Shown: piece by piece, positions 15,109 through 22,544 of the stretch
Numbering within the stretch: the first letter of the stretch is position 1
How the letters are laid out: each line of letters starts with the position of its first letter
Assembly (NCBI GenBank): GCA_046261875.1
Contig: JBHENW010000036.1
Location: 1-28,062 of the forward strand
Reading direction: 5' to 3'
Length of the DNA stretch: 28,062 bases
Source of the DNA: JBHENW01 sp046261875
Lineage (GTDB): Bacteria; Acidobacteriota; Thermoanaerobaculia; UBA5066; Gp7-AA6
Translations under genes and position numbers: made by a program
The notes under the pieces: model-generated
What the model saw: only the letters and a program-made list of their open reading frames with translations
What the model was told of the DNA's origin: nothing
Databases searched by the model: none

Positions 15109-15986
15109 CCGCGCCGGCCCCGGCCCGGCTTCCCGGTCCCTTCGAGCTCGAGGGACCGGGAATAGATCTCCCGCGCGGGATGCCCCGTCGCCGCGGCGAT
15201 CTCCCGCGCCAGGGCGCGGCGCGGCTTGCCGCCGCCGAGCGACCTGAGGATCAGGGCGTCCAGCTCTTCACCGCTCATACGGTCGGGCCTCTCCGTCCGG
15301 CCCTCGACCACGACCGTGATCTCCCCGCGCGCCGCTCCGCGTTCCCGGAAGGCGCGGGCGAGCTCCGGCAGCTCTCCGCGCAGCGTTTCCTCGTGGAGCT
15401 TCGTCAGCTCGCGGGCGACGCATGCGCGCCGCGGGCCGAGCCGCCGGGCGGCATCCTCGAGCGATTCGACGAGCCGGTGCGGCGCCTCGAACCAGACGAG
15501 CGTCTCCGGGCGCTCCCGCAGCGTATCGAGGAGGCGGCCCCGCTCCCCGGCGCGCGAGGGGAGGAACCCCAGGAAGAGGTGAGGAACCGCAGGGATCCCG
15601 GAGACGGCCAGCGCCGCCGCCGTCGCCGACGGCCCCGGGACGACCTCCACGGGGAAGCCGGCGCGGCCGGCCTCCTCGACGAGCAGCGCGCCCGGATCCG
15701 ACAGACCGGGCATCCCGGCGTCGGAGACGAGCGCCACCGTTTCCCCCGCCTCCAGCCGCCGGAGGAGCTCGGCGGCGCGGGAGGACTCCCGCGGCGGGGG
15801 CACCGAGACGCGCGGGGCGGGGAGGCCGAAGCGGGCGGCGAGCTTGCCGGTGACCCGGGTGTCCTCGCAGAAGATCGCGTTCGCGCCGCGAAGCGCGGCG
15901 AGCGCGCGCGGGGAGAAGTCGTCGAGGTTTCCGATGGGAGTCCCGACGATCACCAGACGCCCCTTACTTCCGGACACGCGTCGCAT
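15105..15986 (-). CDS. rsmI: 16S rRNA (cytidine1402-2'-O)-methyltransferase
   Basis: RsmI methylates C1402 in the ribosomal P site using S-adenosylmethionine. The 293-residue protein has VGTPIGNLDDFSPRALAAL at 14-32, EDTR at 41-44, SDAGMPGLSDPG at 88-99, the VVPGPSA segment and a C-terminal helix with KPRRALAREIAAATG. Length is normal. Start is ambiguous: ATG 15986 has no ribosome-binding site, while an in-frame GTG at 15977 lies 7 nt after a GATAAT box (15990-15985) that overlaps that ATG, allowing a leaderless start three codons later. It heads the operon with the ABC exporter. Confidence 0.96.
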   Translation of the reverse strand: MRRVSGSKGRLVIVGTPIGNLDDFSPRALAALRGANAIFCEDTRVTGKLAARFGLPAPRVSVPPPRESSRAAELLRRLEAGETVALVSDAGMPGLSDPGALLVEEAGRAGFPVEVVPGPSATAAALAVSGIPAVPHLFLGFLPSRAGERGRLLDTLRERPETLVWFEAPHRLVESLEDAARRLGPRRACVARELTKLHEETLRGELPELARAFRERGAARGEITVVVEGRTERPDRMSGEELDALILRSLGGGKPRRALAREIAAATGHPAREIYSRSLELEGTGKPGRGRRG

Positions 15987-16039
15987 TATCCACGGCGGAG
16001 AAGGGCAGCCGCAGGTCCCGAGCGAACCGTAGCGACGGT

Positions 16040-16045
16040 TATCAT
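16040..16045 (+). promoter_or_regulatory. Candidate -10 box (TATCAT) for the SurA-like gene
   Basis: TATCAT ends only 8 nt before the ATG at 16054, so transcription from it would begin at or next to the start codon and yield a leaderless mRNA. The preceding GG-T makes the same GGTTATCAT found ahead of the dksA-like gene. No good -35 hexamer is visible. Confidence 0.4.
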
Positions 16046-16053
16046 GCGCCCCG

Positions 16054-16788
16054 ATGCGGCGCGGGATCCGTTTTCTCTCTTTGTTCGCGGCCGCCGGTCT
16101 CGCGCTGGGCGGCGAGGTCGCGGACCGCATCGCGGCGACTGTCGATGAAGTCGCAATCCCGGAGACGGCCGTCCGACGGGCCATGGTCATTTCGGCGCTC
16201 ACTCCCGAGCCCGGGGAGAGCCCGGAGTCGTTCCGCGCGCGTGTCCTCGACGCGCTCATCGACCAGCACCTGCAATACCAGGAGGCGTTGCGATTCGGGC
16301 CGCCCTCGCCGGACGCGGCGGCGGTCAAGGCGGCGATGGAAGGTCTGCGCGAGAAGCTGCGCGCCCAGGGGAAGGAACCGGAGGCGGAGTTCGCCGCGGC
16401 GGGCATGACGGCCGATGAGGTGCGTGCCACGCTCGAGAGGCAGCTCGTCGTCCAGCGGTATCTCGTCGAGCGCTTCCGGCCGGTGGCCATCGCGGACGAG
16501 GGCCGGGCACGCGAGGAATACGAGAAGCATTACGTCCCGGAGCGCCGCGCGGCGGGCCTTCCGGCGCCGGCGTTCGAGCAGGTCGCCGAGGAGATGCGCG
16601 CGCGCTCCCAGCAGCGGGTCTTCGATGAGGAAGTCGCGCGGTGGATGCGGGAGCTGCGCTCCCGCTCGCGCGTGGCGGTCTATCGGATCCCGATCCCCGT
16701 TCCGTCCGACAGGACCCCGATTTTCGTTTCGACCGCGTCCCCGGACCCGCGCACGCCGACCCCCACGTCTCCCTCTCCTCTTCCCTGA
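16054..16788 (+). CDS. Exported SurA N-domain-like protein
   Basis: The 244-residue protein starts with a signal-type segment (FLSLFAAAGLALGG) and continues EVADRIAATVDEVAIPETAV, the pattern of SurA/PpiD N-terminal chaperone domains. A helical region follows up to about residue 200, including LDALIDQHLQYQEA, where SurA has LINQLIDRELILQEA-like sequence. No parvulin prolyl-isomerase domain is present. The last 30 residues are Pro/Ser/Thr-rich (RTPTPTSPSPLP). This is consistent with a periplasmic holdase for outer-membrane proteins, but that is inference. It stands alone, divergent from rsmI and convergent with the HIT gene 30 nt away. Confidence 0.75.
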   Translation: MRRGIRFLSLFAAAGLALGGEVADRIAATVDEVAIPETAVRRAMVISALTPEPGESPESFRARVLDALIDQHLQYQEALRFGPPSPDAAAVKAAMEGLREKLRAQGKEPEAEFAAAGMTADEVRATLERQLVVQRYLVERFRPVAIADEGRAREEYEKHYVPERRAAGLPAPAFEQVAEEMRARSQQRVFDEEVARWMRELRSRSRVAVYRIPIPVPSDRTPIFVSTASPDPRTPTPTSPSPLP

Positions 16789-16818
16789 CGGGTCACGGCC
16801 CGGATTCCGCCGCGGCGC

Positions 16819-17157
16819 CTATCCCGGCGGCCAGGTGAAGCTGCGCCCGCCGAGCAGGTGGAAGTGGAGGTGGAAGACGGACTGGCCCGCGCCGGCGCCG
16901 TTGTTGACGACGACGCGGAAATCTTCCAGCCCGTGCTCGCGGGCGATCGCGGCCGCGCGCAGCGCGACGTCCCCGATGACGCCGGCATCTTCCGCGGAAG
17001 CTTCGTCGAGCTTGGAAATGTGCTTGCGCGGCACGATGAGGACGTGCGTCGGCGCCTTCGGCGCGATGTCCTCGAACGCGACGATGCGGTCGTCCTCGTG
17101 GACCCTCCGGGCCGGGATCTCACCCGAGACGATCTTGCAGAACAGGCATCCGACCAT
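16819..17157 (-). CDS. HIT-family nucleotide hydrolase (HINT-like)
   Basis: The 112-residue protein has CLFCKIVSGEIPARRVHEDD at the N-terminus, HVLIVPRKHI in the middle, and the histidine triad HLHFHLLGG with H96, H98 and H100 near the end. This is the compact HINT/PKCI-1 branch that hydrolyses purine nucleoside phosphoramidates. It begins at ATG 17157, 26 nt after murA, and is the last gene of the rpmE-prfA-prmC-murA run. Confidence 0.96.
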   Translation of the reverse strand: MVGCLFCKIVSGEIPARRVHEDDRIVAFEDIAPKAPTHVLIVPRKHISKLDEASAEDAGVIGDVALRAAAIAREHGLEDFRVVVNNGAGAGQSVFHLHFHLLGGRSFTWPPG

Positions 17158-17183
17158 GGCGAAAGTCTATCCGGCGGTCCGCG

Positions 17184-18437
17184 TCAGGCGGCGACCCGGC
17201 GGACCTGCGCCCCGAGCGCCGCCAGCTTCTCCTCCATGCTGGCGTAGCCCCGGTCGAGATGATAGACGCGGTGGACGACCGTCTCCCCCTCGGCCGCGAG
17301 CGCGGCGACCACGAGCGCGGCCGATGCCCGGAGGTCGGTGGCCATGACATTGGTTCCGGACAGGCGCGACGGCCCTTCGACGATCGCCCACCGCCCCTCC
17401 TGCCGGATCCGGGCGCCCATGCGGACCAGCTCGGCGACGTGGTGAAACCGGTTCTCGAAGACCGTCTCGGTAACCGTCGAGACTCCGTCCAGCGTCGTGG
17501 CGAGGGCCATCCATTGCGCCTGGAGGTCCGTGGGGAAGCCCGGGTACGGGCTCGTCGCCACGTCGTGCGCGGCGAGCGCGCCCCGGGCCCTCACGCGGAT
17601 CGCTTCGGGGCCCGCCTCGACCGAGGCGCCCGTCGCCGCGAGCCGGGTCGCGAGGGCCTTCAGGTGCTCCGGCCGGCATCGCCGGACGAGGACGTCGCCG
17701 CGCGTGGCGGCGGCGGCGACGGCGTAGGTCCCCGCCTCGATCCGGTCCGGGAGGATGGCGTGATCCGCGCCGTGAAGGCTCTCGACGCCCTCGACGGTGA
17801 TCCGGTCGGTTCCTTCACCGTCGATGCGCGCCCCCATGGCGCGCAGGAGGACCGCGAGGTTCGTGACCTCGGGCTCGCGGGCGGCGTTGCGGATGCGCGT
17901 GGTCCCCTCGGCGGTCGCGGCGGCGAGGAGGACGTTTTCCGTGCCCGTCACCGTGATCGTCTCGAAAACGATGTCCGCGCCGCGCAGGCGTGCGGCCCGC
18001 GCCTCCACGTAGCCGTGGTCGAGCGAGACCCGGGCGCCCATCTTTTCGAAAGCCGCCAGGTGCAGATCGATCGGCCGGACACCGATCGCGCAGCCACCCG
18101 GCAGGGAGACCCGCACTTCGCCTTCGCGCGCGAGGAGGGGACCGAGCGCGAGGACGGAGGCCCGCATCGTCTTGACGAGGTCGTAGGGCGCGTCGGCCGC
18201 GCGCACCGTCCGCGTCTCGATCTCCGCCGAGGTGCCGTCCCCCTCGACGCGCGCGCCGACGTGCGCCAGCAGGCGCTTCATCGTCGCGACGTCCCGGACC
18301 GGCGGGAGGTTGGTGAGCCGGACCGGCTCTTGCGTCAGGAGTGCGGCCGCGAGGCAGGGGAGCGCGGCGTTCTTGGCGCCCGCGACGTCGACCTCTCCCT
18401 CGAGGCGGGACGGGCCGGCGATCACGAACTTGTCCAC
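17184..18437 (-). CDS. murA: UDP-N-acetylglucosamine 1-carboxyvinyltransferase
   Basis: MurA performs the first committed step of peptidoglycan synthesis, adding enolpyruvate from PEP to UDP-GlcNAc. The 417-residue product has K22-N23 in GAKNAAL and the catalytic cysteine C116 in LPGGCAIGVRP. The cysteine means the fosfomycin-sensitive type is expected. PNLAVLLRAMGA-like, PGFPTDLQAQ and NRFHHVAELVRMGA are the usual late motifs. Start is GTG at 18437, which gives the standard N-terminus MDKFVIAGP; the frame runs on upstream through prmC without family similarity. Confidence 0.97.
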   Translation of the reverse strand: MDKFVIAGPSRLEGEVDVAGAKNAALPCLAAALLTQEPVRLTNLPPVRDVATMKRLLAHVGARVEGDGTSAEIETRTVRAADAPYDLVKTMRASVLALGPLLAREGEVRVSLPGGCAIGVRPIDLHLAAFEKMGARVSLDHGYVEARAARLRGADIVFETITVTGTENVLLAAATAEGTTRIRNAAREPEVTNLAVLLRAMGARIDGEGTDRITVEGVESLHGADHAILPDRIEAGTYAVAAAATRGDVLVRRCRPEHLKALATRLAATGASVEAGPEAIRVRARGALAAHDVATSPYPGFPTDLQAQWMALATTLDGVSTVTETVFENRFHHVAELVRMGARIRQEGRWAIVEGPSRLSGTNVMATDLRASAALVVAALAAEGETVVHRVYHLDRGYASMEEKLAALGAQVRRVAA

Positions 18438-18469
18438 GCGACGCGATTGTACGCGCCGGGTCCGGCCGC

Positions 18470-19324
18470 TTACGGCGAGGGGCGCGACCGGGCGCGCGCG
18501 ATCGCGACCCGTGGGATGGACGCGAGATCCTCCTCGATGCGGACGAACTCCCACGCCACGCGCGCCCGGATCTCCCGCGCGACGGCGTCGGCCTGACCGA
18601 AACCGAGTTCGAACACGAAGAGGCCGGCCGGAACGAGAAAGCCGGGCAGCGTGTCGAGCAGGTGGCGGATGGCCTCCAGCCCGTCGGTTCCGGCGTACAG
18701 GGCGCGTCGCGGCTCGTGGTCGCGGACGGTGGGCGCCAGGACGGGCTCCTCGGCGGCGGAAAGGTAGGGAGGGTTGGCGATGGCGAGGTCGAAGCGGACG
18801 CCCGCGAGGGGCGACAGCCAGTCGCAGGCGAGGAGGCGCAGCCGGTCGGAGACGGAATACCGGCGCGCGTTGGCGCGCGCGAGGGCCAGCGCGTCGAGCG
18901 AGACGTCGAGGGCGATCACCCGCGACTCGGGCCGTTCCAGCAGCCAGGTGATGCCCAGGATGCCGCTCCCGGTCCCCCCGTCCAGGACGGCCGGAGCGCG
19001 GGGCGCTTCCCGGAGGGCGGCGGCGATGACGCCCTCGGTCTCGGGGCGCGGGATGAGGGCCCGCGCATCGACGAGGAAGCGCCGTCCGCAGAAGTCCCAC
19101 TCCCCGATGAGGTGCTGCACGGGCGCGCCGAGGACCCGCCTCGACCAGAGCGCCTCGAAACGGGAAGCCGCGTCGGGCGTGAGCTCCTGGCGCAGATCGA
19201 GGGAGAGGGGGCCGCCGTGGCCGAGCGTGTGCGCGAGGAGGACCCGCGCGTCCCACGCCGTGGCGTCCGATGCCGCCTCCCGCGCGCGGCAAGCCGCCGC
19301 GTCCAGCGCCTCGCGAACCGTCAA
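18470..19324 (-). CDS. prmC: Release factor glutamine methyltransferase
   Basis: PrmC methylates the glutamine of the GGQ motif in release factors. The 284-residue product has the SAM-binding LDGGTGSGILGI and the substrate-glutamine motif NPPY at 184-187. The N-terminal domain contains LLAHTLG and the linker has PVQHLIGEWDFCGRRFLVDARALIPRPETE. TTG at 19324 gives the standard MTVREAL start and lies 16 nt after prfA, which encodes its substrate. Confidence 0.95.
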   Translation of the reverse strand: MTVREALDAAACRAREAASDATAWDARVLLAHTLGHGGPLSLDLRQELTPDAASRFEALWSRRVLGAPVQHLIGEWDFCGRRFLVDARALIPRPETEGVIAAALREAPRAPAVLDGGTGSGILGITWLLERPESRVIALDVSLDALALARANARRYSVSDRLRLLACDWLSPLAGVRFDLAIANPPYLSAAEEPVLAPTVRDHEPRRALYAGTDGLEAIRHLLDTLPGFLVPAGLFVFELGFGQADAVAREIRARVAWEFVRIEEDLASIPRVAIARARSRPSP

Positions 19325-19340
19325 GGCGTAGAGCGCGGCC

Positions 19341-20429
19341 TCACGCTCTGGCCAGCTCCTCCTTGAGTCTTTCGGACTGGAAGTGCGCGATGAGCGGCTC
19401 GACGAGCTCGTCGAGGTTGCCTTCGAGCACTTCGGCGAGGCGATGCGTCGTGAACCCGATCCGATGGTCCGTGATGCGGGACTGCGGAAAGTTGTACGTG
19501 CGGATCTTCTCGGACCGGTCACCGGAGCCGACCATGCGCTTGCGCTCGGCGGCGATCGCTCCTTCCTGCTTCTCCCGTTCGGTCTCCAGCAGGCGCGCCT
19601 TCAGGACCCGCATCGCCTTGGCCTTGTTCTTGATCTGGCTGCGCTCGTCCTGGCACTGGACGACGAGACCCGTCGGGATGTGCGTCAGGCGGACAGCCGA
19701 GTAGGTCGTGTTGACCCCCTGGCCGCCGGGGCCCGAGGCGCAGAACCGGTCCACGCGGATGTCTTTCTCCTCGACCTTGACGTCCACGTCTTCCGCCTCC
19801 GGCAGGACCGCGACCGTGGCGGCCGAGGTGTGGATGCGGCCGGAGCCTTCCGTCTGCGGAACCCGCTGGACGCGGTGCACGCCGCTCTCGTACTTCAGGC
19901 GGGAGAACGCCCCGGTGCCCTCGATCAAGACCGTGATCGTCTTGAGGCCGCCGATGCCGGTGTCGTCGCGGTCCACGATCTCGACTTTCCACCGCCGCGC
20001 CTCGGCGTAGCGCTGGTACATCCGGAAGAGCTCTCCGGCGAAGAGCGCCGCCTCCTCTCCCCCCGTGCCCGCGCGGATCTCCAGGAAGACGTTGCGCCCG
20101 TCGTTGGGGTCGCGCGGGAGGAGCAGCACCTTCAGCTCCGCCTCGACGCGCTCGAGGTGCTCGGTCAGGTTCATCCGCTCCGCCGCGGCGAGCTGGTAGA
20201 GCTCGTCTCCGGTCGAAAGCGACTCGACCATCTCGCGGGCCCCATCCAGCTCCCTGCGGAGCCGGTGATGCTCCTCGATCTTGCCGATGATCGGCTCGAA
20301 CTCCGTCAGGGTCTTCTGCGCGTCGCGGACGGCGCGGTGGTCCTGGACGAAGTCCGGGTCGGCGAGACGCGCCCGCAGCGCGTCGTACTTGCGGCGGATT
20401 TCTTCGAGCTTTTCGAGCATGGCGGTCAT
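19341..20429 (-). CDS. prfA: Peptide chain release factor 1
   Basis: RF1 ends translation at UAA and UAG. The 362-residue protein has the GGQ motif at 235-237 (SGPGGQGVNTTYSA), and the codon-reading tripeptide is PQT at 191-193 in RVPQTEGSGRIHTSAATVAVLPE. The PxT form identifies RF1, as RF2 carries SPF. The middle residue is Q where many RF1 have A or V. ATG 20429 has GGGGG 8-12 nt upstream; an in-frame ATG three codons later is possible. Confidence 0.98.
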   Translation of the reverse strand: MTAMLEKLEEIRRKYDALRARLADPDFVQDHRAVRDAQKTLTEFEPIIGKIEEHHRLRRELDGAREMVESLSTGDELYQLAAAERMNLTEHLERVEAELKVLLLPRDPNDGRNVFLEIRAGTGGEEAALFAGELFRMYQRYAEARRWKVEIVDRDDTGIGGLKTITVLIEGTGAFSRLKYESGVHRVQRVPQTEGSGRIHTSAATVAVLPEAEDVDVKVEEKDIRVDRFCASGPGGQGVNTTYSAVRLTHIPTGLVVQCQDERSQIKNKAKAMRVLKARLLETEREKQEGAIAAERKRMVGSGDRSEKIRTYNFPQSRITDHRIGFTTHRLAEVLEGNLDELVEPLIAHFQSERLKEELARA

Positions 20430-20514
20430 CGGTCAGCCCCCAACGCGGCGCCGTGGGCGGGAGCGCGTCGCGCGGCGAGGGGATGGAGACGGGGATCGAG
20501 CCGGTGCATGGCTA

Positions 20515-20531
20515 GCCGGCGAAAAGCCGGC
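20515..20531 (-). other. GC-rich hairpin between rpmE and prfA
   Basis: GCCGGC at 20515-20520 and GCCGGC at 20526-20531 form a perfect 6-bp stem around five bases. Neither strand has a T run after it. It lies 9 nt beyond the rpmE stop, so it may weaken read-through from rpmE into prfA or protect the rpmE transcript's 3' end. Confidence 0.35.
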
Positions 20532-20539
20532 GCATGAAT

Positions 20540-20758
20540 CTAAGTCGCCGGGGCGGCCGACTTCTTTTCGTAACGCTTGCGGAAGCGCTCGACGCGGCCC
20601 GCGGTGTCCACCAGCTTTTGCTTTCCGGTGAAGAACGGGTGGCACTGGCTGCAGATCTCCAGGCGCAGCTCCTTCTTGGTGGAGCGTGTCGTCCAGGTCG
20701 TTCCGCAGGCGCAGTGAACGAGCACTTCGTGGTACTCGGGATGGAGATTCTTTTTCAT
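20540..20758 (-). CDS. rpmE: 50S ribosomal protein bL31
   Basis: The 72-residue product begins MKKNLHPEYHEVLVHCACG and continues with CSQCHPFFTGKQK, giving the four zinc-ligand cysteines of the C+ form of bL31. The C-terminus is VERFRKRYEKKSA. There is no ribosome-binding site before ATG 20758, and the predicted transcription start is only a few bases upstream, so a leaderless mRNA is likely. It leads the rpmE-prfA-prmC-murA-HIT run. Confidence 0.97.
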   Translation of the reverse strand: MKKNLHPEYHEVLVHCACGTTWTTRSTKKELRLEICSQCHPFFTGKQKLVDTAGRVERFRKRYEKKSAAPAT

Positions 20759-20768
20759 GGAACCGATA

Positions 20769-20797
20769 ATTCTAGTTCGGGCGGGCCGCTCGCGCAA
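20769..20797 (-). promoter_or_regulatory. Promoter for rpmE
   Basis: Read on the minus strand, TTGCGC (20797-20792) and TAGAAT (20774-20769) are separated by exactly 17 nt. Transcription would start near 20762, four or so bases before the rpmE ATG. A divergent TAGAAT at 20825-20830 faces the phosphatase gene, so the 90-nt gap probably holds two back-to-back promoters. Confidence 0.65.
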
Positions 20798-20824
20798 CCC
20801 CCCGGGCCGGACCGGCCGGCGGGT

Positions 20825-20830
20825 TAGAAT
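20825..20830 (+). promoter_or_regulatory. Candidate -10 box (TAGAAT) for the FHA-GAF-PP2C gene
   Basis: TAGAAT precedes the GTG at 20849 by 18 nt. GAGG at 20840-20843 would be the ribosome-binding site. The region 16-18 nt upstream is all G and C with no -35 match, so a different sigma factor or an activator could be involved. Confidence 0.35.
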
Positions 20831-20848
20831 CGCCAGACCGAGGCCAGC

Positions 20849-22513
20849 GTGTTCTATCTCTACGTCACCGCTCCGGGCATGGCGGCGCAGAAGTTCGCGC
20901 TGGACCGGCCGATCACCACGATCGGCCGCTCCTCCGCCAACGACCTCCCGATCGCCGACAAGATGCTCTCCCGGCAGCACGCGCGGATCATCCGCGACGG
21001 CAACGGGAGCCTGTCGATCGAGGACCTGGGGTCCCGCAACGGGACTTTCGTCAACGGGGAGCGCCTGGTTTCCCTGATCCCGCTGAAGTCCGGCGATCGG
21101 ATCACGGTCGGCGGCGTCACGCTCAAAGTCGAGTCAGAGTCCACGACCCGGGTCAGGATCGACGAGCAGGCGGGGGACGACCCGCTGGACAACACGATCC
21201 TCAAGGCATCCGCGGAACTTCTGCGCAAACCGACGCAGACGGATCCGAGGCTGCCGGCGGAAAAGCTCTCGAAGCTGATCGAGTCGCTCCGCGTGGTCAA
21301 CGAGCTGACGATCGAGCTGCTTCGCGACGTCTCGGTGGACGAGCTTTTGAAGTTCCTCATGGACAAGGTCTTCGAAACGCTCATGCCGGACCGCGGCGTC
21401 GTCCTGCTCCGCTCGACGGCCACGGGAGAACTCATCCCCGCCGTCGTGCGCGTGGCGGAGGGGATCTCCGCGGACGATATCCGTCTTTCCAAGACGCTCG
21501 TCGCCTCCGTCGTCGAGAAGCGCAACGGCCTGCTCCTGATGGACACGACGACCGGATCCGGCGTCTCGCTGGCCGATTCGATCCGGATCGCCGGCATCAA
21601 GTCGGTGCTCGCGGCGCCGCTCGAGAACGACGGGGACGTCGTCGGCCTCATCTACGTGGACGTCCGCATGGGACACCGCTCCTTCGAAGAGGCGGACCTG
21701 CGCCTGCTCACCTCGCTCGCCAACGTCGCCGCGGCCAAGATCCAGAACGCGCGCCTCCAGGCCGAGGCGGTCGAGAAACGGCAGATGGACCGCGAGTTCG
21801 CGCTCGCCCGCGAGATCCAACAGCGGCTGCTCCCCGACGAGCCGCCGGAGGTGAAGGGCTACGAGCTGCACGGCTCAAACACCGCGTCCCGGCAGGTCTC
21901 GGGCGACTACTTCGACTTCCGGCCCCGGAAGGACGGGCAGGTGTATGCGGCGATCGCGGACGTGTGCGGCAAAGGCGTTGGACCCGCGCTGCTCATGGCG
22001 TCGCTCCAGGCCTCGTTCCACGCGTGGGCGGATGAATCCGTGGCGGTCGCGGAGATGACGGGGCGGCTCTCCGAGGCCATCTCTCGCCGCACCGGGCCCG
22101 ATCGGTTCATCACGTTCTTCCTGGTCCTGCTCGATCCGCCGACGGGAGAGATCGAGTACACCAACGCGGGCCACAACCCCGGCCTCCTGCTCCGGCGGGA
22201 AGGCGCGGTCGAAGAGCTCTCGTCCCACGGCCTGCCGCTCGCGCTTTTTCCGGGGAAACCCTACGGCTCTTCCAAGCTGACGCTCCAGCCGGGCGAATGC
22301 CTCTACCTCTACACGGACGGGTTGACCGAGGCGAACAACCCGGAAGGGGAGGAGTTCGGCCTTCCGCGGCTCAAGAACTGCCTGGCGGGCCAGGTCGGGC
22401 GGGCCCCGGCGGAGATCGAGGCCGCGCTCGGCGCCGCGCTGGACGAGCACGTCCGGGGAGAGCCGTTTGCGGACGACCGCACGATCCTGATGGTCCGCCG
22501 GCTTCCCGGTTAG
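20849..22513 (+). CDS. FHA-GAF-PP2C (SpoIIE/RsbU-type) signalling phosphatase
   Basis: The 554-residue protein has three domains. The FHA domain (about 1-95) has GRSSAND at 26-32, SRQH at 41-44 and NGTFVNG at 64-70, the set that binds phosphothreonine peptides. A GAF domain (about 115-305) follows, preceded by a helical linker. The C-terminal PP2C/SpoIIE phosphatase has LAREIQQRLLP, metal-binding D353 in GDYFDF, D371 in DVCGKG, and D542-D543 near the end, all present, so it should be active on phosphoserine/threonine. RsbU-type enzymes act in partner-switching with anti-sigma factors, but no RsbV/RsbW gene is in the window. Start is GTG 20849. Confidence 0.95.
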   Translation: MFYLYVTAPGMAAQKFALDRPITTIGRSSANDLPIADKMLSRQHARIIRDGNGSLSIEDLGSRNGTFVNGERLVSLIPLKSGDRITVGGVTLKVESESTTRVRIDEQAGDDPLDNTILKASAELLRKPTQTDPRLPAEKLSKLIESLRVVNELTIELLRDVSVDELLKFLMDKVFETLMPDRGVVLLRSTATGELIPAVVRVAEGISADDIRLSKTLVASVVEKRNGLLLMDTTTGSGVSLADSIRIAGIKSVLAAPLENDGDVVGLIYVDVRMGHRSFEEADLRLLTSLANVAAAKIQNARLQAEAVEKRQMDREFALAREIQQRLLPDEPPEVKGYELHGSNTASRQVSGDYFDFRPRKDGQVYAAIADVCGKGVGPALLMASLQASFHAWADESVAVAEMTGRLSEAISRRTGPDRFITFFLVLLDPPTGEIEYTNAGHNPGLLLRREGAVEELSSHGLPLALFPGKPYGSSKLTLQPGECLYLYTDGLTEANNPEGEEFGLPRLKNCLAGQVGRAPAEIEAALGAALDEHVRGEPFADDRTILMVRRLPG

Positions 22514-22544
22514 CCGCAGGTCTCGGGCCCAGCGGAAGCGATAC

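Noticed and set aside
18438..19292. An N-terminal extension of murA running upstream through prmC
   Set aside because: The extension is a shifted frame of prmC; MurA has its standard N-terminus and length from GTG 18437.
20639..20655. TGGCAC followed by TGC, resembling a sigma-54 promoter
   Set aside because: The spacing to the GC element is wrong and it lies inside rpmE on the opposite strand with no gene to drive.
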